This document shows, piece after piece, positions 29,115 through 38,331 of a DNA stretch of 64,000 nucleotides (within the stretch, counting starts at the first letter, position 1; the number at the start of each line of letters is the position of its first letter). A program made the position numbers and the translations under genes. Source of the stretch: Sulfuriflexus sp. (lineage in GTDB: Bacteria > Pseudomonadota > Gammaproteobacteria > AKS1); contig JAGLUW010000018.1 of NCBI GenBank assembly GCA_023134145.1, positions 81,938 to 145,937 on the forward strand, given 5' to 3'. Under the pieces are notes generated by a model that made no database searches, was not told the DNA's origin, and worked only from the letters and a program-made list of their open reading frames with translations.

Positions 29115-30259
29115 GATGAGACCTCCTTAACAAGATGCCCCATCCATGCACCGAACACATCGAGATAATCGTTTATTGGCATCAAGAAGGCGTCATGGCC
29201 GTGTGGCACAACAACTTCGGCATAGCTAACATCATGGTTATTATTTTGTAAGGCCTTCACAATTTCACGTGAGCGCTCCGGCGCAAAACGCCAGTCACTA
29301 CTAAAGGAAATCACTAGAAAGTTTGCCTGAGCATGAGATAAGGCCTTTGATAAATCATCATCAAAGTCAGCGGCAGGATCAAAGTAGTCTAAGGCCTTGG
29401 TCATGAGTAAATAGGTGTTGGCATCAAAGCGATCAACAAAGGATTCACCTTGATAACGCAGATAGCTTTCCACTTGGAAGTCCACATCAAAGCCGTAACT
29501 AATTTTACCTTGACGAAGTTCGCGACCAAATTTCTCACGCATCGCATCATCAGATAAATAAGTAATATGACCAAGCATCCGCGCTAACATCAGGCCACGG
29601 CGTGGCACTGTATCGTGTTCGTAATAACGACCATCATGAAAATCAACATCATGCATGATGGCTTGGCGAGCAACTTCGTTGAAACCAATATTTTGTGCAG
29701 TGAGTTTAGGGGCGGCAGCAATAACCGCAGCATGTTTAATTCGTTCCGGAAAATCGATATTCCACTGCAATACTTGCATGCCGCCAAGGCTGCCACCTAT
29801 TATGGCGAGCCATGTTTTAATTTCTAATTTGTCAGTAAAGCGCGCCTGACTTTCTACCCAATCTTTGACGGTGACAATGGGGAAATCAGGGCCATAAGGT
29901 TTATTGGTTTCAGGGTTAGTACTAGCAGGCCCCGTCGAACCTTTACAGCCGCCGAGGTTGTTCATGCAGACGACAAAGAAATGATTGGTGTCGATAACCT
30001 TACCTGGGCCAATGCAGGTTTCCCACCAACCGGGCTTACGATCCTCCATGCTGTGATAACCCGCGGCATGATGGTCGGAAGACAGTGCATGACAAATTAA
30101 AATGGCATTTGAATGATCGCTGTTTAATTCACCATAGGTTTCGTAGGTTATGTCGTAGTTATCGAAACTGCGTCCACAGGCAAGCGCTAACGGCACATCA
30201 AAATGCATCGTTTGCGCTGTTACGAGTCCAACGGAATTTTCCGGGAGTGTGTCAGGCAT
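29111..30259 (-). CDS. metX: homoserine O-acyltransferase
   Basis: 382 residues, alpha/beta hydrolase fold. Catalytic triad: Ser in GGSLGGMQ, Asp in [11 protein letters not shown] and His in [11 protein letters not shown]. It acylates homoserine in methionine synthesis. In gammaproteobacterial MetX paired with MetW the donor may be succinyl-CoA rather than acetyl-CoA, and the sequence does not let me choose. N-terminal block [18 protein letters not shown] is conserved. Confidence 0.95.
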   Translation of the reverse strand: MPDTLPENSVGLVTAQTMHFDVPLALACGRSFDNYDITYETYGELNSDHSNAILICHALSSDHHAAGYHSMEDRKPGWWETCIGPGKVIDTNHFFVVCMNNLGGCKGSTGPASTNPETNKPYGPDFPIVTVKDWVESQARFTDKLEIKTWLAIIGGSLGGMQVLQWNIDFPERIKHAAVIAAAPKLTAQNIGFNEVARQAIMHDVDFHDGRYYEHDTVPRRGLMLARMLGHITYLSDDAMREKFGRELRQGKISYGFDVDFQVESYLRYQGESFVDRFDANTYLLMTKALDYFDPAADFDDDLSKALSHAQANFLVISFSSDWRFAPERSREIVKALQNNNHDVSYAEVVVPHGHDAFLMPINDYLDVFGAWMGHLVKEVSS

Positions 30260-30347
30260 GCCTGAAAATATCTTCTTTTACTGGCTTAATTGAACAGTCT
30301 AAAGATACCTGAGGCTACTGGCAACTAAAGACCGCGCGTAGTGAAGA

Positions 30348-32324
30348 TTAAGAAGCATCTGCCGCTTGTTGTTCGTCATTGACCGGTGGCACAAATGGAC
30401 GTTTGACGACTTCAAGCATGAGATTGATAGCCGATATTTGCTGTTCGAGATCCACTAAGGTTTTCTCAAGTTCAGCGATCTTGCCTTCTAAAGTATCACG
30501 CGATTGACTAATTTTACGCAGTGTCAGTAGGCGTTTTTCGATATCGAGTTTGTGTTCTTTAATCTGGGCCTTGAGAGGGCTAATGACTTCTTTTGCCCAA
30601 CGGTTGGCCTCTTGGTTGGCATTGAAGAATATATTACGCGCCTTACTGACCATTGAAATAAAGAATTTTTTCACAACAAAGCTTTGCTCTGTCATGGTGG
30701 TGACTGGGCTCTTACGGAATAATTCAGCTTCACGGTAGAGTAAATCGAGTTCTTTTTGAAAACGTAAGGTTGTAAATAGTTTTGGTTTAACTTCACGGAA
30801 ACCATGTTCTTTATGAAATTTATGGTAAATAGCGCGGACTATCTTATGCAGCTCTAATGCTTGGTCTGAGGCGGCATCCATTGTTGTCGTCATCTCATTA
30901 AAGAAGTTTTTCATGCCGCCTTTCATGCCAGTTGTTGTCCAGCTACCTGACATGCTCTTGCGGGTATTCGCAACAACCTTATCAATAGAAACGAGGTCGA
31001 GATGACCAAGTAGCTTGCTGCTGTAGTTGTCCATAATGCGACGGCCTTTCTTCAGGCCTTCAAGATTCTTGTTATAGACAATTTGTTCATCGCGCGTCTT
31101 TTGTAACAAATGCATAATGACGTCGGCATTCTTGCCACAAAGTGATTGCAGTTCGTCGCGTTGTTTATTGGTTGAATTAATCCGATCAGCCAGTATTTGT
31201 TTGTCGGCATTGATCATGGTGCTAATTTCAGAAATGACCTTTTGACTAATAATGTGGTGTTTTTCAGGAATGACATCACAACTGAGTGCATGTTCGAGCG
31301 CACTAATACCGCTATTTGCGAGTAAAATATCATCTTTCTTTATCTTCGCTAGCAAGGCTTTCTGTGCAGAAATAGGGAAAACATTTTCAATCGGGATACA
31401 TAATTCTTCAGAAGCCTTTTTACACTGTGACTGAATACTGATATCAATCGCTTCTTTAGTATGTAGTTCGTCCCAGAGGGTATCGATTTTATTCAGTACA
31501 ACCAGTAAGCCTTTATTATGATTAACACGATAACCACTGATGTGGTGTTGCCACATTTCCATATCGGATTTGGTGACGCCAGTATCGGCAGCCAGCAGGA
31601 ATAATACGGCTTGTGCGTTAGGTAGCATGTTGATGGTTAATTCAGGTTCTGCACCAAGGGCATTGAGCCCGGGCGTATCGAGTACAACCAAACCCTGTTG
31701 TAGCAGAGGGTGTGGAAAATTAATAAGTGCATGACGCCATTTCGGGATCTCAATATGGGTCGTTGGAATATCTTGAGATGATAAATGGGCAAACTCTTTT
31801 TCATCATAGAGACCGAGTTCACGAGCGCGTTCAACGGACACACGTTTGGTGCGAGTGACTTCACTAAAGGCTTCGGAAAGCGAGTCGGCCGATTCAGGGT
31901 CGAGATGAATATTGGTCCATTCGATTTCTTCTTTTTTGTAATCGGCAATGCTGTTGTTTTCGTCAAGCCGCGTTTCAATGGGCAGCAAGCGTATGTAAGG
32001 GCGCTCGACTTCATCGTCATAAAAAATTTCAGTTGGGCACATGGTGGTGCGGCCCGCCTGCGATGGTAATAAACGACGTTTGTATTGTGAGAAGAACAGC
32101 GTGTTAATGAGTTCGGTTTTACCGCGAGATACCTCGGCGACGAACGCAACGGTAATCTTGTCAGATTTAAGTGATTCAAGTGTTTCGTAGATGCGCAGGT
32201 CATTCTCGGCATCATTGAGATCATTGTCTTCTAGCCAACTAAGATAGGCGTTGATTTCACGGATCAGATCGTTTTTCCATTTTGCATAGGCTTCGATCTG
32301 AAGCATTAATTCATTTTCTGGCAT
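30348..32324 (-). CDS. bacterial dynamin-like GTPase
   Basis: 658 residues from ATG 32324 (MPENELMLQIEAYAKW), chosen over an upstream in-frame ATG because GGAG lies ten bases before it. GTPase motifs: P-loop AEVSRGKT (63-70), G2 region TTMCPTE near 95, G3 DTPGL (216-220), G4 NKID (278-281). The C-terminal half is mostly helix, and residues 610-645 are a coiled coil. Bacterial dynamins remodel membranes or respond to stress and phage. It stands alone between metX and yggU; many bacterial dynamins come in tandem pairs. Confidence 0.9.
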   Translation of the reverse strand: MPENELMLQIEAYAKWKNDLIREINAYLSWLEDNDLNDAENDLRIYETLESLKSDKITVAFVAEVSRGKTELINTLFFSQYKRRLLPSQAGRTTMCPTEIFYDDEVERPYIRLLPIETRLDENNSIADYKKEEIEWTNIHLDPESADSLSEAFSEVTRTKRVSVERARELGLYDEKEFAHLSSQDIPTTHIEIPKWRHALINFPHPLLQQGLVVLDTPGLNALGAEPELTINMLPNAQAVLFLLAADTGVTKSDMEMWQHHISGYRVNHNKGLLVVLNKIDTLWDELHTKEAIDISIQSQCKKASEELCIPIENVFPISAQKALLAKIKKDDILLANSGISALEHALSCDVIPEKHHIISQKVISEISTMINADKQILADRINSTNKQRDELQSLCGKNADVIMHLLQKTRDEQIVYNKNLEGLKKGRRIMDNYSSKLLGHLDLVSIDKVVANTRKSMSGSWTTTGMKGGMKNFFNEMTTTMDAASDQALELHKIVRAIYHKFHKEHGFREVKPKLFTTLRFQKELDLLYREAELFRKSPVTTMTEQSFVVKKFFISMVSKARNIFFNANQEANRWAKEVISPLKAQIKEHKLDIEKRLLTLRKISQSRDTLEGKIAELEKTLVDLEQQISAINLMLEVVKRPFVPPVNDEQQAADAS

Positions 32325-32526
32325 GCTGGTACTACTCCAAAATGCGGTATTTACCGCTAAACACTTGAATACATTATATTTTAACAATTAGGCTTGAGAT
32401 GAACTCGATCACAGAGTAAATCGCAAGCGTCTATTAGTTATAGACGATTCTGATAAGAATGCAGTCTTATATAAGGTTATCGGCCCAAATTGTTGATTCT
32501 TAATGCTTCAGTATCTGAATCTGAGC

Positions 32527-32820
32527 TTAATTGGCAGGTTTTATACCGTCGAGGAGTTGGGTCGGGGAGTGGATAAGTAAGCGTTTCTGGCGGTTGTGTG
32601 CGCCACTCATAAGCTCAACTTGGCTATTTGCGACAGCAAAGCTTTTGGCGATGAATTTGCACAAAGCAATATTCGCTTTGCCATCCACCGGCGGGGCGGT
32701 GAGTCTGATTTTTAACTGATTGTCTTGTACGCCAATAATCTCATTACGACTGGCTTTGGGTTGCAAACGTACCGATAGAATGAGGTCATCACCTTGCCAT
32801 TGGTAATAGCCGTCATTCAA
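32527..32820 (-). CDS. yggU: DUF167 family protein YggU
   Basis: 97 residues. Family motifs LSVRLQPKASRNEIIGV and LKIRLTAPPVDGKAN, then a basic SGAHNRQKRLLI end. Small conserved protein of unknown function, last gene of the yggS-proC-yggT-yggU group and four bases after yggT. Confidence 0.95.
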   Translation of the reverse strand: MNDGYYQWQGDDLILSVRLQPKASRNEIIGVQDNQLKIRLTAPPVDGKANIALCKFIAKSFAVANSQVELMSGAHNRQKRLLIHSPTQLLDGIKPAN

Positions 32821-32823
32821 ATC

Positions 32824-33438
32824 TTAGTAAAGCAATTTCAGCAGTGAACCAGGGAAGCCCAAGTGTATAGATAAAGCATATAAAGGCGGCATTATCAGCA
32901 TGCGTGCGACAACTAAGCCTAAAATGGTCACAAATACAGATAAATCTAACATCCCCACGGGAGGCATAATTCTGCGAATAGGTCGTAATAGGGGTTCAGT
33001 TATGCTGCTCATTATTGCGGTAACAGGGTTATAGCCACCGGTCGATATCCAGCTAAGCAGGGCGACAATAACCAAGCTGAAGAAGTAGATATACATGAAC
33101 AGTGAAATCAATTTGGTAAAAGTGGCCATGAGCAAGCCAGCAATACTCAGCGTCTCAAGTGCACCACCATGCAATAGCGCCATAATGACAATTGAGGCGC
33201 ATTGTAGGGAAAATAGCAGCACTAACGATGAAACATCGATGCCACCCCAGCCCGGTATAATTCGGCGCAATGGTTTGAGTGGTGGATTGGTTATTTTGAC
33301 CAAAAATTGCGAAAACGGATTATAAAAATCAGCGCGAACGATCTGCAGCAACAAACGCAGCATCACTGCCAATATGTACAAGCCGAAGAGTGTATCGATA
33401 AGAAAAATAACTGGGTTGAGTAAATAGCCGTTGCCCAT
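32824..33438 (-). CDS. yggT: YggT family membrane protein
   Basis: 204 residues with two YGGT repeats, each two membrane helices followed by a motif of the form NPLLRPIRRIMP (KPLRRIIPGWGGIDVSSLVL in the first, RPIRRIMPPVGMLDLSVFV in the second). Linked in other bacteria to cell division or osmotic tolerance. Lies between proC and yggU on the same strand. Confidence 0.95.
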   Translation of the reverse strand: MGNGYLLNPVIFLIDTLFGLYILAVMLRLLLQIVRADFYNPFSQFLVKITNPPLKPLRRIIPGWGGIDVSSLVLLFSLQCASIVIMALLHGGALETLSIAGLLMATFTKLISLFMYIYFFSLVIVALLSWISTGGYNPVTAIMSSITEPLLRPIRRIMPPVGMLDLSVFVTILGLVVARMLIMPPLYALSIHLGFPGSLLKLLY

Positions 33439-33460
33439 GAGGGAAACTCCTGAGGTTTAT

Positions 33461-34291
33461 TTAATTTTTGCTACCGAGTTGGTCGGCAAGTTCTGCGGCG
33501 CGATCACTGGCTGCTTGTAGGGCTTCCATGAAGAGGTTTTCTAAACCGCCGTCGCGTAACACACTCAAGGCGCGTTCGGTGGTGCCACCAGGTGAGGTGA
33601 CCTTTTCACGTAATACGGCAGGCTCATCAGATGATTCAAGTGCCAGTTTAGAAGCACCAAAGGCGGTTTGTACGGCAAGACGTCGAGCGGTTTCTGCATC
33701 CAAGCCGAGTTTGACACCGGCCTTTTCCATGACTTCAATAACATTAAAAATATATGCAGGACCACTGCCAGATAAGGCCGTTACTGCATCAATTTGTTGT
33801 TCATCATCAAGCCAAACCGTAATACCTACAGCACGTAAAATAGACTCGGCTTGTTCACGTTGAGAGCTTGATACATGGCTATTGGCGAAAAGGCCTGTAG
33901 CACCACTTTGTACTAATGCGGGCGTGTTGGGCATGCTGCGAACGATGGCAACATCACCGCCTAACCAGTGAGCGAGGTCACTACTGCGGATACCCGCTGC
34001 GATAGAAACAACCAATGATTGCTTGTCTTGCACGCTGGCAGCGAGTTGCTCGGCAACGTTTCTTAATACTTGTGGTTTGACGGCAAGCAGTAGCACATCA
34101 ACTTGAGCGGCGACCAGGGCATTATCGACTTCAGTGTGAATGCCGAAACGGGCAGCAAGCTGGCTGCGAGCTTCTTCGTTTGGTTCAGCGACATAAATCG
34201 CGTTAGCAGGAAAGCCATCGGCAACTAAACCACCGATAATGCTGGAGGCCATATTGCCTCCGCCGATAAAACCAATGGAGTATTTTTTCAT
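33461..34291 (-). CDS. proC: pyrroline-5-carboxylate reductase
   Basis: 276 residues. Last step of proline synthesis. N-terminal Rossmann motif IGFIGGGNMASSIIGGL, substrate region RSMPNTPALVQSGATGL, and C-terminal TSPGGTTERALSVL. It sits 18 bases after yggS in the conserved operon. Confidence 0.97.
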   Translation of the reverse strand: MKKYSIGFIGGGNMASSIIGGLVADGFPANAIYVAEPNEEARSQLAARFGIHTEVDNALVAAQVDVLLLAVKPQVLRNVAEQLAASVQDKQSLVVSIAAGIRSSDLAHWLGGDVAIVRSMPNTPALVQSGATGLFANSHVSSSQREQAESILRAVGITVWLDDEQQIDAVTALSGSGPAYIFNVIEVMEKAGVKLGLDAETARRLAVQTAFGASKLALESSDEPAVLREKVTSPGGTTERALSVLRDGGLENLFMEALQAASDRAAELADQLGSKN

Positions 34292-34309
34292 AACTTCAAC
34301 ATACCTTAA

Positions 34310-34999
34310 TTATGCTCGCGCGCCAAAAATAGCTGTGCCTATTCGTACCAGTGTGCTGCCTTCTGCAACCGCAGCTTCTAGGTCACCGCTCATTCCCATT
34401 GAAAGTGTATCTAGCGCAAAGCCTTTCTGATTGAGCTGTTCATAGAGCGTGCGCAGTGCAGCAAATGCCTTTCGTTGTTCAGCGGGCTCCTTAGTCGCAG
34501 CAGGAATTGCCATCAAGCCACGTAATTTCAAGTTTGGAAGCTCGGCTATTTCTGTTGCTAATGCCATAACTTGTTCAGTGGGGATGCCGGCCTTACTCTC
34601 TTCGTTGCTAATATTGACCTGAATACAGACTTGAATGGGCGATAAGTTTTCAGGACGCTGGTCATTGAGTCGTTGGGCAATTTTGAGTCTTTCTACGGTA
34701 TGCACCCAGCTAAAGTGTTTGGCAATGTCGCTGGTCTTGTTAGATTGAATAGCACCAATAAAATGCCATTCTAGGTTCGGGTAGTCATTTTCTAATTCAG
34801 TAATCTTAGCCAGAGCGTCCTGTAGATAGTTTTCACCAAAATGCTGTTGCCCTGCAGTAATCGCTGCCACGATGTCTTCGATGGGGCGGGTCTTGCTGAT
34901 TGCCAGTAGCGTGATCTCGACAGGATCACGGTTTACCGCTTCGGCAGCAGCTACAATGCGCTGCTGAACCTCAGTGATATTTTGTGAAATGTCGGTCAT
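34310..34999 (-). CDS. yggS: pyridoxal-phosphate homeostasis protein
   Basis: 229 residues, alanine-racemase-like TIM barrel. The PLP lysine lies in LLAISKTRP. Other family blocks: [26 protein letters not shown] and [18 protein letters not shown]. It binds PLP without enzyme activity and tunes vitamin B6 pools. It is divergent from pilT, an arrangement conserved in Pseudomonas and relatives. Confidence 0.96.
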   Translation of the reverse strand: MTDISQNITEVQQRIVAAAEAVNRDPVEITLLAISKTRPIEDIVAAITAGQQHFGENYLQDALAKITELENDYPNLEWHFIGAIQSNKTSDIAKHFSWVHTVERLKIAQRLNDQRPENLSPIQVCIQVNISNEESKAGIPTEQVMALATEIAELPNLKLRGLMAIPAATKEPAEQRKAFAALRTLYEQLNQKGFALDTLSMGMSGDLEAAVAEGSTLVRIGTAIFGARA

Positions 35000-35115
35000 G
35001 TCAAACTCTGTAGGTAAGCTATACTGTAGAAAATCGTGGCTTTGTTCGATGAATCATGGCCTTATTATACGCAATAAATTTTGCGTAGCCCAGATTTACC
35101 CAGATGGAGGATTGC

Positions 35116-36156
35116 ATGGATATTGCAGAACTGCTGGCTTTCGGTGTGAAAAACGATGCCTCGGATTTACATTTATCGGCAGGTTTGCCACCGATGATTC
35201 GTGTTGATGGTGATATTCGCCGTATCAACGTACCGGCTTTGGACCACAAACAGGTTCATAGTTTGATATACGACATCATGAACGATAAACAGCGTAAAGA
35301 TTTTGAAGAATTCTATGAAACTGATTTCTCTTTTGAAATTCCTGGTCTAGCTCGTTTTCGTGTTAATGCCTTCAATCATAACCGTGGTGCTGGTGGTGTG
35401 TTCCGTACCATTCCTTCTCGAATTCTATCTTTAGAAGATTTGGGTTGTCCTGAGGTCTTTAAAGAAATCTCCGATGTACCTCGTGGCATTGTGTTGGTGA
35501 CAGGGCCGACCGGTTCGGGTAAATCAACTACGCTCGCCGCGATGGTTGATTATAAGAATGATAATGAGTTTGGTCATATCCTGACTGTTGAGGATCCAAT
35601 CGAATTTGTTCACGAAAGTAAAAAATGTCTGGTTAACCAACGTGAAGTTCACCGCGATACCTTAGGTTTTAATGAGGCCTTACGTTCAGCATTGCGTGAA
35701 GATCCAGATATTATTCTGGTTGGTGAAATGCGAGATCTGGAAACCATTCGTCTTGCCCTCTCTGCGGCAGAAACAGGTCACCTTGTATTCGGTACTTTGC
35801 ATACTAGTTCTGCGGCAAAAACCATTGACCGTATTATTGATGTATTCCCAGCAGCAGAAAAAGACATGGTGCGTTCCATGCTTTCAGAATCACTGCGTGC
35901 GGTTATTGCACAAACACTGATTAAGAAAATTGGTGGTGGTCGTATTGCAGCACATGAAATTATGATTGGTACACCGGCGATTCGTAACTTGATTCGTGAA
36001 AATAAAATTGCACAGATGTATTCAGCGATTCAAACAGGTCAAGGTATTGGTATGCAGACGTTAGATCAGTGTCTCAAGGATTTGGTCGCAAAGGGAAAGA
36101 TCACTGTTCAAGATGCGCGTATGCGTGCGATGAATAAAGATCAATTTTTAGCTTAA
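35116..36156 (+). CDS. pilT: type IV pilus retraction ATPase PilT
   Basis: 346 residues from ATG 35116, with GGAGG five bases upstream. Hexameric motor that depolymerises the pilus for twitching. N-terminal block ASDLHLSAGLPPMIRVDGDI, Walker A GPTGSGKST, Walker B IILVGEMRD, His box ETGHLVFGTLHT and the PilT-specific AIRNLIRE motif near the C-terminus. pilU follows after 54 bases. Confidence 0.97.
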   Translation: MDIAELLAFGVKNDASDLHLSAGLPPMIRVDGDIRRINVPALDHKQVHSLIYDIMNDKQRKDFEEFYETDFSFEIPGLARFRVNAFNHNRGAGGVFRTIPSRILSLEDLGCPEVFKEISDVPRGIVLVTGPTGSGKSTTLAAMVDYKNDNEFGHILTVEDPIEFVHESKKCLVNQREVHRDTLGFNEALRSALREDPDIILVGEMRDLETIRLALSAAETGHLVFGTLHTSSAAKTIDRIIDVFPAAEKDMVRSMLSESLRAVIAQTLIKKIGGGRIAAHEIMIGTPAIRNLIRENKIAQMYSAIQTGQGIGMQTLDQCLKDLVAKGKITVQDARMRAMNKDQFLA

Positions 36157-36210
36157 AACCATATTGGCTTGAAATTATATTAGTTTAGAATATTAAGAGG
36201 GTAAGCCGCG

Positions 36211-37362
36211 ATGGAATTCGAATCGTTATTGAAATTGATGGTGCAAAAAAATGCATCGGATTTATTTATTACTGCAGGGATGGCGCCATCGTTAAAGATT
36301 AACGGCAAACTCACACCCGTAACAAAAAGCTCTTTAACGCCAGCACAGGCGAAAGAAACTGTGTTTAGTATTATGAGTGAATCGCAAAAAGAAGAGTTTA
36401 CTCAACATAACGAGTGTAACTTTGCTATCTCGGCTTCTGGTATCGGGCGTTTTCGTGTCAGTGCATTTATTCAGCGAAATCATGCGGGCATGGTACTGCG
36501 TAAAATTGAAACCAAGATCCCAACTCTTGAAGAACTAAGCTTGCCTGCAGTAATTAAAAACTTGGCTATGACGAAACGTGGTCTGGTTTTATTTGTTGGT
36601 GGTACGGGTACAGGTAAATCAACATCGCTCGCGGCGATGATTGGTTATCGTAATAAAAATACTACCGGTCATATTATTAGTATCGAAGACCCTATTGAGT
36701 ATATTCATCAACATGGTGGCTGTATTATCACTCAGCGTGAAGTGGGGCTTGACACCGAGTCGTTTGAAGTGGCGTTGAAAAATACATTACGTCAAGCGCC
36801 GGATGTAATTCTGATTGGTGAAATTCGAACCCGTGAAACAATGGAACATGCGATTACCTTTGCTGAAACTGGTCACCTTTGTTTAGCAACCTTGCATGCT
36901 AACAACGCTAACCAAGCACTCGATCGTATTATCAACTTTTTCCCTGAAGATCGTCGTAATCAATTGTTGATGGATTTGTCGTTGAACTTGAAAGGTATTA
37001 TCGCGCAGCAATTAATCCCGACACCAGATGGTAAAGGTCGACGTGCTGCGATTGAAGTTTTGATCAACACACCACTGGCTGCCGATATTATTCGTAAGGG
37101 TGCGATTCATGAACTCAAAGAGCTCATGCGTAAGTCGAACCAGAATGGTATGAAGACCTTTGACCAAGCACTTTATGATCTTTACACCGCAGGTGAAATT
37201 ACCTACGAAGATGCAATTCACTCTGCCGATTCAGCGAATGAACTTCGCTTAATGATTAAACTCGGTGACGAAGAAGCCGTGGATAAAATGGATAACGCCA
37301 TTGATGGCATGACCTTGGTTGAAGATGAAGATGGTCCTGGCGGTAGTGGGATGATGAGGTAG
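36211..37362 (+). CDS. pilU: type IV pilus retraction accessory ATPase PilU
   Basis: 383 residues. The same fold as PilT, with Walker A GGTGTGKST, Walker B VILIGEIRTRETM and His box ETGHLCLATLHA. The extended acidic C-terminus (about 40 residues) and absence of the AIRNLIRE motif identify PilU, which boosts PilT-driven retraction. AGAGGGTAAG precedes the ATG. Confidence 0.96.
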   Translation: MEFESLLKLMVQKNASDLFITAGMAPSLKINGKLTPVTKSSLTPAQAKETVFSIMSESQKEEFTQHNECNFAISASGIGRFRVSAFIQRNHAGMVLRKIETKIPTLEELSLPAVIKNLAMTKRGLVLFVGGTGTGKSTSLAAMIGYRNKNTTGHIISIEDPIEYIHQHGGCIITQREVGLDTESFEVALKNTLRQAPDVILIGEIRTRETMEHAITFAETGHLCLATLHANNANQALDRIINFFPEDRRNQLLMDLSLNLKGIIAQQLIPTPDGKGRRAAIEVLINTPLAADIIRKGAIHELKELMRKSNQNGMKTFDQALYDLYTAGEITYEDAIHSADSANELRLMIKLGDEEAVDKMDNAIDGMTLVEDEDGPGGSGMMR

Positions 37363-37369
37363 TGAGCGG

Positions 37370-37768
37370 TTACCTTGTCCGGCGTTGTGGCATAGAAATT
37401 ATCAAAGAAATAGCTGTCCAGATACCTGTGCGTAAACTCATTGCGATTACAGTGCGCTGTTCGTATTCGCCACCATAAAAGACATGGATGCCAAAGGTAG
37501 CAAAAATCAATAGGGTCAATACGGCTATGGAGATTGCCGCCGCAGGGGCCCAAGTTTTTCTTAACCAAATGCCAATTCCAGTAATCACATAGAAGAAACC
37601 GGCGAAAAAATTGAACCAGAGTACAAAATCAACATAGTTTCCTGCGGCGCGTCTGGCTTCTCCATCAATAAAGAGTACGCTACCACCTGATTTAATGGTT
37701 ATTACGCCAAAGACTACGGCGGTGATAGCGATAATCCATACCCATGCAGGACGTTTTGTAGTCATCAT
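37370..37768 (-). CDS. four-helix inner-membrane protein of unknown function
   Basis: 132 residues with four hydrophobic segments (VWIIAITAVVFGVITI, VLWFNFFAGFFYVITGIGI, AAAISIAVLTLLIFATFGI and TGIWTAISLIISM) and short loops. No family recognised. Convergent with pilU, seven bases apart. It lies downstream of the Gly/Ser/Arg-rich protein gene on the same strand and may share its transcript. Confidence 0.7.
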   Translation of the reverse strand: MMTTKRPAWVWIIAITAVVFGVITIKSGGSVLFIDGEARRAAGNYVDFVLWFNFFAGFFYVITGIGIWLRKTWAPAAAISIAVLTLLIFATFGIHVFYGGEYEQRTVIAMSLRTGIWTAISLIISMPQRRTR

Positions 37769-37814
37769 TTCGATGTTTCCTGATTAAAGGCAAAAGCAAA
37801 GTTTATACAATGGG

Positions 37815-38162
37815 TTAATGACCGCGCCCCTTGCCACCACCAGAACCACTACCGCTACGTGAACCATAGCCCGATCCATAATCGCTGCTTGCGCTATTGC
37901 TCTCTCTCTTTCTATAACGTTTTTTTTCGCCTGAGCCACTACCATCACTTTTTCTGTAACGGTTTTTGTCGCCATTGCCTTTATTGTTGCCATTTAGTTT
38001 CTGATAGAGGTTGCGATCTTGCTCATTCATTGATTGCATACGATATTGCAATTGAGTTTGTTGCATCGTTTCGTTTTTTATCTCAACAGTATCTTCTGCC
38101 TGACTAGCTGTACTAATCAACAGAAGAAGTGAACTTCCAATTAATGTCATTCGTTTGTTCAT
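37815..38162 (-). CDS. secreted Gly/Ser/Arg-rich protein of unknown function
   Basis: 115 residues. Signal peptide ending ASQA (about residue 22). Mature N-terminal part is Gln- and Met-rich (ETMQQTQLQYRMQSMNEQDR), the rest basic and low-complexity: three copies of (K/N)RYRK and a tail GSGYGSRSGSGSGGGKGRGH. GGAAAA precedes the ATG. Upstream lies one copy of the duplicated 82-bp control element that also precedes the peroxidase, so the two are probably co-regulated. No family recognised. Confidence 0.72.
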   Translation of the reverse strand: MNKRMTLIGSSLLLLISTASQAEDTVEIKNETMQQTQLQYRMQSMNEQDRNLYQKLNGNNKGNGDKNRYRKSDGSGSGEKKRYRKRESNSASSDYGSGYGSRSGSGSGGGKGRGH

Positions 38163-38198
38163 GATATTTTCCTTTTATCGGTTTTTTACTGAAGTGCT

Positions 38199-38280
38199 AG
38201 TTATCGTGCATGAAAGGTGTTTCACAAAGATTTCTCCGGAAATTTAATTTATTACGGACTATTTCAATGAAATTGTTGTA
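38199..38280 (-). promoter_or_regulatory. duplicated control element, copy A (before the Gly/Ser/Arg-rich protein gene)
   Basis: 82 bases, matching 39790-39871 at 65 of 82 positions without gaps (hand alignment). Read on the minus strand it ends in a possible promoter, TTGTGA and GATAAC 16 bases apart, about 37 bases before the gene at 38162. Upstream of that are the palindromes TTTCTCCGGAAA (38231-38242) and TTTCAATGAAA (38262-38272), 31 bases apart start to start. Confidence 0.65.
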
Positions 38281-38314
38281 AATAAAACGAGGGCAGCAGA
38301 TCTACTGCCCTCGT
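38279..38314 (-). terminator. rho-independent terminator of the peroxidase gene
   Basis: Perfect 10-bp stem ACGAGGGCAG (38287-38296) with CTGCCCTCGT (38305-38314) and an 8-base loop. On the minus strand it is followed by TTTTATTT. It starts 17 bases after the stop codon at 38332. Confidence 0.88.
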
Positions 38315-38331
38315 TAATACATTAGAAGGTT

